From the NCBI GenBank assembly GCA_047967505.1, contig CM106539.1: a DNA stretch of 64,000 nt. One strand, given 5' to 3'. The stretch's first letter is position 1; each line of letters opens with the position of its first letter. The notes beneath the pieces were generated by a model. The model searched no databases and was not told the origin of the DNA. It saw nothing but the letters and a program-made list of their open reading frames with translations. The position numbers were made by a program, and so were the translations under genes. Positions 35,843 through 46,486 of the stretch are shown piece by piece. This DNA comes from Dipteris shenzhenensis. Taxonomy: Eukaryota > Polypodiophyta > Polypodiopsida > Gleicheniales.

Positions 35843-36595
35843 TATTAGATATCAATGCTCCACTCTCGTGTAACTAGCGGGAACCAGCTAACTCTACTTG
35901 TAAGCCCCCCATATGAGGAGAAGGTATTTGAGTAGCTCAGTTATCTGGTAGGTCCTGCTTCGGACACCAGATGGGAGCCATGTGTGGCCTGATGGCTGGA
36001 TGGCTTTAGATAGAGTTGGCACACCACCAACTAGTCTAAATGCAAGTGCAGGAAGGCATCCCTTGACTGACCACACTGAGGGTAGACAGAGCATTTCCCG
36101 AGGCAGCCCACTCTCAGGTTATGGGGCCCGTTTGGAGCCTCAGATGATCCCAGATGGCTCTAGGCCAAGGCCAAACAGAGACCGTAGATTAGTTGCTCTG
36201 TTTTGTGCACCGATTCTATCATATGGTCGGTGGCCTATTTCAGGACTGACCCCCAGTCGGCTGTTTTGGGCGGACTGGGTCGGTCACTTAATTGAGCCTA
36301 ACCGACTATGTCTGGTGGCTATATAAGAGCAAGCCCGTGAAGCCCGTGAAGCCTAACCGACTATGTCTGGTGGCTATATAAGAGCAACCCTGATTCCTTA
36401 GCATCCATCCTCTGTCTTCTACTGTTTCTAGCATGCCATTGAAGCTTCTTTTACACGAGCGCACAGTTGGGAGGCAGCGCCATCTATTGTATGAGTTCTA
36501 CAGTAATCAAATTTGTGATTCTCCATACTATCTTGTTTTCTCTCTTGATACAAGATCCTGTTATCTGTTGAGCACAAACGTATTATTTTCTTACA
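35843..36595 (+). repeat. Copia 5' LTR (753 bp)
   Basis: The LTR starts TATTAGATATC (canonical TG mutated to TA) and ends TTACA, and aligns with the 3' LTR at 40644-41373. Unlike the other LTRs it contains a 55-bp tandem duplication at 36296-36388, so the TATATAAG box is present twice (36320-36327 and 36375-36382). In place of that second copy, the 3' LTR and the solo LTR have TTGGCTACAGCAACCC-type sequence. Confidence 0.95.
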
Positions 36596-36608
36596 TGGTA
36601 TCAGAGCC
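36596..36608 (+). other. Primer-binding site, initiator-tRNA-Met type
   Basis: TGGTATCAGAGCC directly follows the 5' LTR. TGGTATCAGAGC is the standard plant copia primer site, complementary to the 3' end of initiator methionine tRNA. Confidence 0.92.
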
Positions 36609-36666
36609 TAGACTCTAGCAAGAAGATTTGGTAGTGTGTTTTCTGTTTGCGAGTAGATTGTGAGAG

Positions 36667-37500
36667 ATGGCCCAGCCCGCAAGACTGCGAATCCCACCGT
36701 TCGGTGAAAGCAAAAAGTTGGACAGCTCTAACTATCCACTCTGGAAGTTCAAGATGAAGACCATCCTAAGTGCATACGAGCTTTGGGACACTGCTACTAG
36801 GGTGGATGTGGGGCCGGTTGCGGGATCCAGCCAATGCGGGACAACAGATAGTGCCAACTGAAGATGAGATTCTCGTGTGGACAAGAAGAAATGCAGATGT
36901 GATGTGTTCTATTTTCTACAGTGTTAGTGATTCTGTCATGGCATTAATTCAACATGTCACCACAGCGAAGGAGGCATGGACGGTCTTGAAAAATCAGTAT
37001 GAGACCTCGAATTAGACACGGATTCAGAATCTAGAGACTCAATTCACGAATGAGAAGTTGTTTGAGTTTGAAGCGGCAGAGAAGTTCATCACCAGGGTGA
37101 AGAATCTGTGCGATCAGATGATTGCGATTGGCATCACCATCACTAGCGAGAATCTAGCATGAAGGTGCATACAGATTCTTCCACCAAAGTATGACAGTCT
37201 TGTTATGGCACTGAATACACAGAACAAAAATCCACCCCTCAACTTTGAGGATTTCAGTGCGATGCTTCTGGAGGAGGAGATGCGTCAAAAGACGAGGACT
37301 GGAGAAGATTCGGCTTTTTGGACCGGATCAAAGAAAGGTAAAGGTAAGGACTCTGGTAACCCATCTTCTTCTGATGATAAAAAGAGAAAGAAGAAGATCA
37401 AGTGCTTCTATTGCAACAAGGCAGGGCACAAGTAGAACGAGTGCCAAAAGAAGATTGCAGGTGAGAAGAACGGAGTAAAGAAAGAGTCCAGCAATAGCGT
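36667..37500 (+). pseudogene. Copia gag, degenerate
   Basis: The frame starts at ATG 36667. A Copia-type N-terminal gag segment contains NYPLWKFKMKTIL and DVMCSIFYSVSDSVMALIQ, then a basic linker, then a zinc knuckle at about 37402-37443 with CX2C and H in place but a TAG stop inside the HX4C spacing. A frameshift lies near 36840, and stops lie at 37013-37015, near 37160 and at 37433-37435. In an active element gag would form the particle and bind RNA. This one cannot be made whole. Confidence 0.92.
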
Positions 37501-40500
37501 GTAGGCAGTACCAGTAGAGCTGTTCATCGCAATTGAGGAGATTTGCACAAAGCCAGTTCATGTACCTGCGGATGAACCGTGGATCATTGACAGTGGTGCA
37601 TCGCGCCACATAACCAATCGGAAGGATTGGTATACCTCTCTATAGCCGGTAGGGAATGACATCCTGGTAGAAGTCGGCAATGATGCAAAATGTCTAGCAA
37701 AAGGAAAAGGTACGATTGCTCTCAAGTCAGATGGAGTTGTAAAATAGTTGTCCGATGTTTTTTATGTGCCAGATATCAAGAGGAACTTGTTGTCTGTTTC
37801 CGTGATCATGGATCGGGACCTCAAAATCCAATTCGATAAGAATGGTGCACATATTCTGGATCTTCAAGGGAAGATCGTTGGTAAAGGTACACAATGCAAC
37901 AACATTTACAAACTCTCAGCTTTCAGTGCTTGAGCGGATGTGAACACTAAGCTATGGCATGAGAGATTTGGTCATCTAAACCGTAGTTCTTTGAAGGAGA
38001 TGCATAAAAGTGGAATGATTGCAGACCTACCAAAAATTTTAGATCTGCCCGATGTATGTGAAGCTTGCATGATGGGCAAGCAGCATCCGTAGCCCTTTCC
38101 TAAAGAGGCCAGCAGGGCAAAGGCTCCTCTAGAGCTCATTCAGATGGACCTCTACGAAAAGATGGAGATGAAACCTTTGGGTGGTTCCTACTACTTCATG
38201 ATGCTGATCGACGACTACAATAGAAGGATATGGATATACTTCCTGAAGACTAAAGACAAGGCTTTCAGTAGGTTCAAGGAATGGCATGTAATGGTCGAGA
38301 AAGAAACGGGGAGGAAGGTGAAGAAGTTGAGATCAAACAGAGGTGGAGAGTTCACATCAACTGAATTCGAAAGTTACTGCAAAAGTCATGGAATCAAGAG
38401 GCAGAAACCCCCGCCACATACATCACAGCAAAATGGAGTAGCAGAATGCAAGATGCGTGTCATCTACGAAATGGGCCGGAGTATGATGAAAGGGAAAGAT
38501 TTGCCAAAGACTTTGTGGGCTAAAGCATGTAAACTATAGGTTACATCCTGAATCGTAGCTATACAAAGGCTGTGAATGGTGGGATGACTCCACTGCAAAC
38601 CTTTTCTGGTAAGAAACCTTCAGTTGCACATTTCAGAGTTTTTGGATGTGACTATTTTGTGCATGTCCCTGATGCTACTAGGACCAAATGGGAACCAAAG
38701 AGCCGGAAGTGTATTTTCTTGGGCTACAGTGAAGAGGCGAAGGGTTACCGTCTCTATAACGGTATTACCAAGAAGGTAATTGTAAGTCGCGATGTGGTCT
38801 TCTCAGAACAGCCGCATCAATTGGAGGATCATGCTTCCTTTCCAGACAATGAGGACCAGGATATCCATCTAGTACTGCCACCAGTAGCAGACCAAACTCC
38901 CCCAATGGTGCTCGGGAGGATTCAAGACAAAGAAGATGAAAAAGAGCTGATAGAACCACAACGGCAACAGCCATTCCCAAAGTGGGTAAAGTAGCTTTTG
39001 GATGGCAGAGAACCTCCATCCATTGAGGAGGAACCATCCAAACACCGCCGGTCCAAGAGATTAGGGTGCAGGAACACTTGGTCAACTATGCTTTGATGAG
39101 AGAAGTGATCTGTGCTGATGAACCCAAGTGTCTTGAAGAGGCACAAGGCGATGATAGGTGGATGGAGGCTATGCAGCCAGAATATGGCTCCATAATGAAG
39201 AACAACACTTGGGACCTTGTGGATCGCCCACCAAAATGTAAGGTAATCGGAACCAAGTGGGTGTACAAGACCAAGTATAAGTCCGATGGCACGTTGGATA
39301 AGTACAAGGCTCAGCTCATGGCAAAAGGATTTGCCCACGTACATGGTTTTGATTATCAAGATACTTTTGCTCCCACAGCTTGACTAACCACAATTCGTAG
39401 TGTTTTAGCTTTAGCTGCCCAGGGAAGTTGGCCCGTGTTTCAGATGAATGTGAAATCCACCTTTCTGAATGGAGATCTCAAGGAGGAGATATATGTGGAA
39501 CAACCACTAGGTTTTGAGATCCCCGGTTCAGAAGGTAAAGTCTGCAAACTGAAGAAGGCACTTTACGGGCTAAAACAAGCCCCACAAGCATGGTACTAGC
39601 AAATTGATGCCTACTTTTTGCAAAACGGGTTCAGGAGGAGCCCATCTGATGCAAATTTGTATATCTTCAGAGAAGGAGGTAGGTGTATAATCGTGGTCCT
39701 TTATGTGGATGACCTTGTCATAACAGGGAACCATGAAGAGAAGATCTTGCGGAAGAGAGTTTGAAATGACAGACCCCTGATGCATTTCTATTTGGGGATT
39801 GAAGTTTGGCAGGAGCCGAAACAGATCTTCATTTCATAGCTAAAGTATGCTGGAAGGCATTTGGCATGGCTGAGTGCAAGACAGTTGGTACCCCTATGGA
39901 GGTTGACGCTAAGCTCTCAAATGAGGATTCATCATCATTGGTGGATGAAGCGAAGTACATAAGGTTTGTGGGTAGCTTGATTTACCTGTGCAACAACACA
40001 CGCGGACATCAGTTTTGTGACTGGTGTACTAAGCAGGTTTTCCAATAAGCCCCGAGAGAACCATTGGAGGGCAGAGATGCGGGTGCTGAAATACATCAAA
40101 GGCACACTTGAATATGGCATCACCTATACCAAGGGCAACATCTTGACCAAATTCTGTGACTCAGATTGGGCAAGAGACGTGGACAGTAGGAGATAAGTGA
40201 CAGGGTACTGTTTCTCACTTGGATATGGAGTTGTGTCATGGGTCAGCAAGAAGCAACCCACAGTTGCTCTTTCTTCTACTGAGGCCGAGTACAAATCTGC
40301 ATGCTTTGTTTCTTGCGAGGCAGTGTGGTTGAGGAGGATTTTGGGGGACATGGGTGCAGTGCAAAACAAGCCTATGCAGTTATCATGTGACAATCAGAGT
40401 TGCATGGCAATTGCAAAGAACCTGATGTTCCACGCTCGAACAAAACACATTGAGATTCAATATCACTTTGTACATGAGCTCATCATGGATGGAGAGGTCG

Positions 40501-40613
40501 ACTTGGTGTACTGCTCGACTACAGAGAATACTGTGGACATCTTCACGAAGGCTCTTGGAAGAGACTTGCTGGAGAGGCATCTTCATCGACTTAGCATTGG
40601 GCCGAAAAAGTAA
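37501..40613 (+). pseudogene. Copia pol (protease, integrase, reverse transcriptase, RNase H), degenerate
   Basis: Domains in order are: retropepsin with IDSGAS (near 37590); a gag-pre-integrase HHCC region (LWHERFGHLN, about 37954, then CEACMMGKQ); an integrase core whose usual RSDRGGEF reads RSNRGGEF, losing a catalytic Asp; reverse transcriptase with KALYGLKQAP and the active-site YVDD (LYVDDLV, about 39701); and RNase H with SSTEAEYKS and DIFTKAL near the end. Stops include 37931-37933, 38537-38539, 38992-38994, 39381-39383 and 39597-39599. Several correspond to CAG-to-TAG or CGA-to-TGA changes. Confidence 0.94.
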
Positions 40614-40632
40614 GTTTACTTGCGGGTGGACA

Positions 40633-40643
40633 TTGAGGGGGGG
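40633..40643 (+). other. Copia polypurine tract
   Basis: TGAGGGGGGG-type purine run immediately before the 3' LTR, the expected primer site for plus-strand DNA synthesis. Confidence 0.9.
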
Positions 40644-41373
40644 TGTTAGATATCAATGCTCCACTCTCATGTAACTACGCGGGAGCCAGCTACCTCTACT
40701 TGTAAGCCCCCCAAATGAGGAGAAGGCATTTGAGTAGCTCGGTTATCCAGTAGGTCCTGGTTCGGGACACCAGATGGGGGCAATGTGTGGCCTGATGACT
40801 AGATGGATTTAGAGTTGGCACACTGCCAACTAGGCTACATGCAAGTGTGGGAAGGCATCCCTTGACTGACCGCACTGAGGGTAGATGGAGCATTTCCCGA
40901 GGCAGCCCCACTCTCGGGTTGTGGGGCCCGTTTGGAGCCTCAGATGATCATGGATGGCTCTGGGCCGAACAGGGACCGTAGGTTAGTTGCTCTATTTTGC
41001 GCACCAGTTCTATCGTATGGTCGGTGGCCTATTTCAGGACCGACCCCTAGTCATCCATTTTGTGCAGACTGGGCCGGTCACCCAATTGAGCCTAACTGAC
41101 TATGACTGGTGGCTATATAAGAGCAAGCCCATGAAGCCCATTTCATCATTGGCTACAGCAACCCTGATTCCTTAGCATCCAGCCTCAATCTTCTACTGTT
41201 TCCAGCACACCATCGAAGCTTCTTTCACAGGAGCACATGGTTGAAAGGTAGCGCCATCTATTGTATCAGTTTTATAGTAATCAAATTTTTGATTCTCCAT
41301 ACTATCTTGTTTTCTCTCTTACGTACAAGATCTTGTTATCTGTTGAGCACAAATGTTGTATTATTTTCTTACA
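40644..41373 (+). repeat. Copia 3' LTR (730 bp)
   Basis: Starts TGTTAGATATC and ends TTACA, with intact TG...CA termini. It carries one TATATAAG box and differs from the 5' LTR at many scattered positions, implying an old insertion. Confidence 0.95.
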
Positions 41374-41378
41374 GCAGC
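41374..41378 (+). repeat. Target-site duplication GCAGC, right copy
   Basis: Matches the GCAGC at 35838-35842 on the other side of the copia element. Confidence 0.93.
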
Positions 41379-42404
41379 GACATTTGACCACACCTAATGT
41401 TGTTTAATTACCACACCTTCTTCCTTCAACCATTGAAATTCCAAACTTCAATAGTCAAACGCACATCCCCCAACCAACACTATCACGACTCACCTCCACC
41501 GGTCTCCATGCATCGACATCTCTAGAACCACTAGAACCATAATGCCAACAGAGATGTACCACATGTCTTCTGCAACTCTCATCCAATAGCCAACATGCAT
41601 GGACCAACCACACCATGACTACCCGGCATTAGTAAAGTGATGCACCAATAAAGTGCTAACATAACTCACCCCTACACATAACGTATCACCCCATGAGGGC
41701 CTATTGTACCAAAGATCCAAACAATGATTGCATATACTAAATAATTGTGGATAAGGTATAAACATAAGAACATTTGCATCATCAATTGAATGATGGCATG
41801 TCCTCTTGTTTTTTTTAAATATAAGAAATAGTGGATCATGATAGCATCTCCTCTTCTCTTCTACGGAGATGGTCAGTTGGACTTAGTCGATCTGCATGTG
41901 TTGCGTTTGCTCATATAGAGCCCATCACTTGGGAAGTATTTTTCATATGGGAACATGATCTTTGGATGGAAGGACCAACATGCCTTTTATATTTATGATC
42001 TCCCTAGTATCTCACTTATCAAGGGTGGAATTGTAGACTTTTATTCTCTCAAAATTGTAAATCCCCATAGAGGATCGGTTCATAGTAGCACCTTGATTCT
42101 CGAAATTTTTTATTTGTTGATATATTCAAAAGCTTATGATCATAAAACTTCTGATCTTGAGCTAGCATTTTTTTGACCTTCTTGCAATCGATTTGGAGAT
42201 ACTTACACGTAGGCTTGAAATTCTTCCCTACAAATAGATATGGAGCATGCGTATGTATAAACCAACTCACTCATAGACTTGAAATTCTACATATACTCAC
42301 TTTGACCTTTCAACACATGGAATTAACAATGCAAGAGATGTGGGGTTCTTTTGCCATATAAAGTCCTATAACATTAGGCAATATGGTTTGCATTGATGGA
42401 ACCA
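41379..42404. other. Unannotated stretch
   Basis: No gene or repeat recognised. The 73-codon frames at 41955-42270 shadow each other on opposite strands. Confidence 0.4.
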
Positions 42405-42680
42405 CTTGATTACCTCATACAAAGTACTTATTCAACCTTTTTACATTCAGTGGAACACATATTGCAAGCAGATGACCTTCATCTACCTATGAGAATGCGG
42501 TCACCTTTTCATATTATGGGGTTATACACACATGCCCATCGCTTGATTACCTCATACAAAGTACTTATTCAACCTTTTTAAATTAAGGTGGAACACATAT
42601 TACAAGCAGATGGCTTTCATCTGCCTATGAGAATGTGGTCACATTTTCATATTATGGGGTTATACACATATGCCCATCGT
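42405..42680 (+). repeat. 137-bp tandem doublet
   Basis: CTTGATTACCTCATACAAAG begins at 42405 and again at 42542. The copies are about 93 percent alike, including TTATTCAACCTTTTTA, GTGGAACACATATT and CATATTATGGGGTTATACAC. Confidence 0.93.
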
Positions 42681-43532
42681 CGATAAAAATCTTATGATGC
42701 CATTGTAGGCAGTATGAGTTTTTTCATAATATTGTTGTATATGTGACTTCCCTTGAGCTCTTTCAAGATTAACTAATAAAACCATTTACCAGGTTAATAG
42801 TGCATCCCATACTATATGTTTGCATTCCTTTGTACATATGTGGAAATACAACATTCTTATGTATATATGTGGAATCCATTTAATTGAAAAGAAGAGGAAA
42901 GTAGTGATCCTTATATATTGTTCCTAATACTACTAGGAAGCAACTAAAGCCAGTTAGATCTCAGTTTGAACCTATAATTGCCAAACTAGATAGAAGTAGG
43001 ACTAATAGTGGAATTAGGATTAGACCTCCCTTTGGAAAAGGGCATGTATAAAAGCCAAGTCTATTGACTTTGTTCTTCATTCTTAGTTTCAAGGAATACA
43101 AGCTCTCCACTTTCCTCCACTCCCTTGTCTTAGATGGTGTATTGTTTGCTTTCCCTCTTTTGTTGTTGCTATGCCTACAATTCCCCTTCTTCCTTCACTA
43201 GCTCACGCTACCTTCTTATTCCCTTCCCATCCCCCCTTCCCCTTCTTGTGGAGTGACAAAAGAGAGAATTTGGAGACCTTGGAAGTGACATCCAAGGAAG
43301 CATGAAGAGACACAATGAAACTTTTGATCTATGGCTAGTAGCATGAGGATCGAGCACGTCATTCAGCACCTCCAAGCTCCCCACAACATGTTAGAAAGGT
43401 AAGTCAAACCACTTCTTAACATTCATTGGCATGGACATACGTTTCCCCCCTATAAACAAATCTAGGATTGTGCAAAGTATTAATTGGATGCATATGCTAG
43501 TTTTTAAGCGGTCGTACCACCACTTTCATATA
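42681..43532. other. Unannotated DNA flanking the gypsy insertion
   Basis: No gene recognised. Confidence 0.4.
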
Positions 43533-43537
43533 AGTGG
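43533..43537 (+). repeat. Target-site duplication AGTGG, left copy
   Basis: AGTGG directly precedes TGTTATGG, the first bases of the gypsy 5' LTR. The same five bases follow the 3' LTR at 52521-52525. Confidence 0.85.
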
Positions 43538-44527
43538 TGTTATGGATAAAATTGTCTAAGGAAAAATGCATTAATATGTATGTGTGTTTGTATATGTGGC
43601 AATAGTATAATAAAATATGGTGTGCATAGGGCCCAAGGTTGAGGTGGCAAGGCATGACCATGTGCCACCCTTCCATGTAAGAGGACCCATAAGGTGTGTT
43701 GTACATAATCCATGATAGTAATATTATAAAATGCAAGGTGGCATGGCTCCTCCATGTGCCACCCCTCCACCTAGGATGCATTAAGTGAGATATGGCTCAA
43801 AGTCCATGGGAGAAGCAATATAAAATGGGTGGAGATGGCTATTATATTGAGTTATTCCCTCCATATGAGATAGGCTCATGTGGGGGAGGTATAGAAGGAC
43901 AAAGAGAGCTAGTTAAATAATGGGGAAAGTAGGATGAGGTGGCAAGATTCCTTGTGCCAACCCTCCACTTGTCCTCCTAGAGGTTTGAACCTATTATAAA
44001 ATTGGAAAGAGACCAAGGGAGTACCATAGACTTGAGATATGGGGCTTGATTTATGTGGAAAATTGAGGCAAAGGGTTGTCGCACACAATTGAGAGTGCGT
44101 ACCCACCTAGCCCACATGGGAGACTTTTCCACACACACCATGCATGTGGGAGGATACATTAATGTGGAGAGACCCCCTCTTTTAGCTATAAAAGGAAGGG
44201 GCTATTCCTTGATGAGACACGCTCATTCTTGTAAAGCCACCTAGCTAGTATTTTGATATTTCCCTCTCATCCCTTCTTTCCAATAAAGTATGGATCACTT
44301 CCCTTGATGTCTACATCTCAACATTCCTCCTCCTATCATGTTCATGCTTCTCTTCCCCCTCTCCCTTTCCCCTTGTGTCATAGTCTCCCTTTTCCTTCCC
44401 TCCCCTTCTAATTCCTTTTTCACCCCTATGTCATCCCTTCGCCCTCATGCTCTCCTCTTCTCTATGGCCTTTGAGCGTCGCCATACTTAGTCTATAGCCT
44501 CTGGTCTTGATTACATTTCCGGCTAAA
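43538..44527 (+). repeat. Gypsy 5' LTR (990 bp)
   Basis: Runs from TGTTATGGATAAAATTG to CATTTCCGGCTAAA. Compared by eye with the 3' LTR at 51531-52520, I see three substitutions (C/T in GAGTACCATAG, A/G in CTTTTAGCTATAAAAGG, A/G in TTCCAATAAAG). A TATA-like GCTATAAAAGG and an AATAAAG polyadenylation-like word are visible. Three short hairpins with GGTGGCA...TGCCACC stems lie at 43643-43669, 43737-43763 and 43938-43962. Confidence 0.96.
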
Positions 44528-44532
44528 AGTTT

Positions 44533-44550
44533 TGGTGTGGCTGCTGGGAT
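44533..44550 (+). other. Gypsy primer-binding site, diverged tRNA-Asp type
   Basis: TGGTGTGGCTGCTGGGAT lies a few bases after the 5' LTR. It resembles the TGGCGCCGTTGCCGGGGA primer site typical of Tat/Athila gypsy elements, mostly through C-to-T changes. The match is imperfect, so tRNA identity is inferred. Confidence 0.65.
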
Positions 44551-45185
44551 ACGAATCTCCACGGCTGGTGGCGAATCTTCTATTCGTACGGGTTACATCA
44601 ACAAAACTATACCATCTGTGCTCTTTCTAAGCTACTGCGCGTGCATTCGATTCGTGCGTCTCCTACGCGACAGTTCTCTGGACTGTTGCGGATAGTTTTC
44701 TGCGCTTCCGTTCTCTGGACTGCCGCGACTTCTGGTTGCGGACAGTTTTCTGTGCGACAGTTCTCTGGACTACTCTGGCCGCGGACTGTTTTCTGCGCGA
44801 CAGTTCTCTGGTCGCGGACTGTTTTCTGGACTGCTCTGGTCGCGGACTGTTTCCTGAGCCCCTGCAAAAGAGTAACAGCAGATCCCGCGCCCCCCCCTTA
44901 TCTCTTCTGTTCTTCTTCTCTTTCTCTTTCTCTTCTCCTTCTCCTCTCCTCTCCTCTCTTTTTATTAAAGATTATTAAAGAGTAGGATTGGAACCCAAGA
45001 CCTCCCCCTTCACAAAAGAAAGTCTTACCATTGGGCCAAGAAGTTGGAAGTGGTAAAAATGTAATGATTTTTGTTCATATATTGAAATCGCGGGAGCTGT
45101 AACTCTCTAACCATAAGGAGTTTGCCCTTGTTGTAAAAAGCAAAAATATTTCATTTTATGTTCTCTATCCACTTCTCTTGCTAGA
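44551..45185 (+). other. Gypsy leader with GC-rich minisatellite and SINE-like relic
   Basis: At 44664-44860, variants of GCGACAGTTCTCTGGAC and GTCGCGGACTGTTTTCTG alternate about five times. A pyrimidine-rich stretch follows (44905-44960). On the minus strand, 45038-44985 carries an A-box-like TGGCCCAATGGTAAGAC and a B-box-like GGGTTCCAATCC, a tRNA-derived SINE-type pol III promoter. No long coding frame is convincing in this leader. Confidence 0.7.
44985..45046 (-). ncRNA. SINE/tRNA-like relic inside the gypsy leader
   Basis: Minus-strand A-box-like TGGCCCAATGGTAAGAC (45038-45022) and B-box-like GGTCTTGGGTTCCAATCC (ending 44985) have tRNA-like order and spacing. The CAATGGTAAG...GGGTTC-AATCC pattern is common in plant tRNA-derived SINE heads. 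No target duplications were resolved, so extent is uncertain. Confidence 0.5.
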
Positions 45186-45886
45186 TTGCCAATTCAGAAC
45201 TTCTCCAAGCCCACTTCACGGACGCACGCCTCACGAGAAGGGTGGACATTTATGTCACTTCTCGACGCATTTAAGGAATTGGTGCCTGTTCCTCCGCACC
45301 TTACGGCTACCAATGCACGAGATGTCTTCCTCGATCTTCATGTCGACCTTCAACGGCTGATTGTCCAGTGCATTATTGATGGTGATGACGGGTGGAATGA
45401 CACACCGTGGATAATTCAAGGTGACGAACTACTGATACGCTGGGAGGATTTTGACTTTACTTCTACTCATTGTGCGGTGATCGAACTACTTGCTGCTTCA
45501 GAGGTAATCAAAACGGTTTCCTTCTTCAAAGGGTGGGATGCTCCCCAAGCTTGGGGAGAGATTTGGCGCATCTGCCTGTTGATTCCTGTGGAAAAGCTCG
45601 TCCTGAATGGTTTATTTACAATCTCATTACAAAGGTTTCTAGGCCTCGGCTATGGTTGGTAATGTTTCGGCCAAGGAATCCATTTGTACCTAATCAGCCT
45701 TTTGTGCCTCACTTCGAGCTTCAAATTGTAATTCTTTTTGGGCTTAAGATAAACTATCAACAAAGAATTGCAAGTTTATTTGGTGCTGAACGTTTGGCTC
45801 AAGTGTTGAATTCTCCCCACCCTCTCCTCCTACCTATCTTGGACTACCGAGAAACTTGGGATGTCCGAATTCTAGTCTTGGTGTGA
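45186..45886 (+). pseudogene. Unknown ORF at the 5' end of the gypsy internal region
   Basis: The frame opens at ATG 45186 and runs 158 codons. The protein-like reading then continues in the frame of 45470-45886 (for example PEWFIYNLITKVSRPRLWLV), implying a frameshift around 45600 and an ancestral product of about 230 residues. I recognise no domain. Some Tat/Ogre elements carry an uncharacterised ORF upstream of gag, which this may correspond to. Its stop TGA at 45884-45886 overlaps the ATG of the next frame (TGATG). Confidence 0.6.
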
Positions 45887-46348
45887 TGACATCTTGGATT
45901 CTTCAATTTGATGGAGCTTACAAACCTTCGACCAAGGCGACTGGCATGGGTGTGAAGCTCACTTCACCAGGTGGTGAGGAGTTTTGTTACAGCAAGTCTT
46001 CGCCCGCAAGTACTTGCAATCAAGCTGAGTACTCGGCGCTCATTTTTGGGCTACAAAAGGCACAAGAACATCAGGCCAAGCAATTGGAGGTGCAAGGAGA
46101 TTCTCAACTAGTGTGTGAACAAGTTAGTGGAAGGTGGAAGGTGCGGAGCAAAGGCTTGGTTCCATGACATCAACAGGCCTTGGAACTTTGCAACCAGTTT
46201 GAAGAGGTAAAAATTCAGCATATCCCTCGAGCTCAAAATCTTGTTGCTGATTTCTTGGCACGCGAAGCTTGTATTTCCATCATGCATGACGCGAGTGGAA
46301 GCGCCACCCCAACAAAGCCGCACGCCACGAAGGAGGGTGATCGTTTGT
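45886..46348 (+). pseudogene. Extra RNase H domain upstream of gag, one premature stop
   Basis: Starts at ATG 45886. An RNase H fold of the type acquired by Tat elements (archaeal-like RNase H) is clear from four blocks: LQFDGAYKPS (Asp 1), CNQAEYSALIFGL (Glu), VQGDSQLVCEQV (Asp 2) and, after a TGA at 46165-46167, IPRAQNLVADFLAREA (fourth acidic residue). All four catalytic positions are retained. The expected role is removing the RNA strand during reverse transcription, supplementing the pol RNase H, which has lost its own. Placement upstream of gag is unusual. It has no fused reverse transcriptase and ends at TAA near 46348. Confidence 0.85.
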
Positions 46349-46486
46349 AAGGAATGCAAAGGTTGTGGTCATCATGAAACTAAGTGTTGGGCATACTTGA
46401 TACGAGTTCACCGACTTCGGCAGACCATCAGGAGGGTTCTCAAGGACATTGCTCAAAAGAAGGATGCCAGACCGCACACCCCTTGA
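46241..46486 (+). CDS. Small CCHC zinc-knuckle frame overlapping the RNase H end
   Basis: In a different frame from the RNase H, 82 codons include CKECKGCGHHETKCW, which fits CX2CX4HX4C, the nucleic-acid-binding knuckle found in gag proteins. A basic stretch (RVHRLRQTIRRVLKDI) follows. No ATG is clearly favoured. It may be the frameshifted C-terminal tail of the RNase H protein rather than a separate gene. A proper gag knuckle occurs later at about 47730, so this is an additional one. Confidence 0.5.
   Translation: MLLISWHAKLVFPSCMTRVEAPPQQSRTPRRRVIVCKECKGCGHHETKCWAYLIRVHRLRQTIRRVLKDIAQKKDARPHTP

Larger units (their letters stand above)
35843..41373 (+). mobile_element. Ty1/copia LTR retrotransposon, complete but decayed (5531 bp)
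   Basis: The order is 5' LTR, iMet-type primer-binding site, gag with CCHC knuckle, protease, integrase, reverse transcriptase, RNase H, polypurine tract and 3' LTR. Integrase precedes reverse transcriptase, which defines copia. It is bounded by GCAGC duplications. The coding region is broken by many in-frame stops and small frameshifts, so it cannot encode a complete polyprotein. The same family is present as a solo LTR at 15121-15811 and as a partial element at 61669-64000. Confidence 0.97.

Noticed and set aside
43497-44244. Frames of 60-94 codons inside the gypsy 5' LTR, repeated at 51460-52237
   Set aside because: They occur identically in both LTRs because the LTRs are copies. No known LTR-encoded protein is matched.
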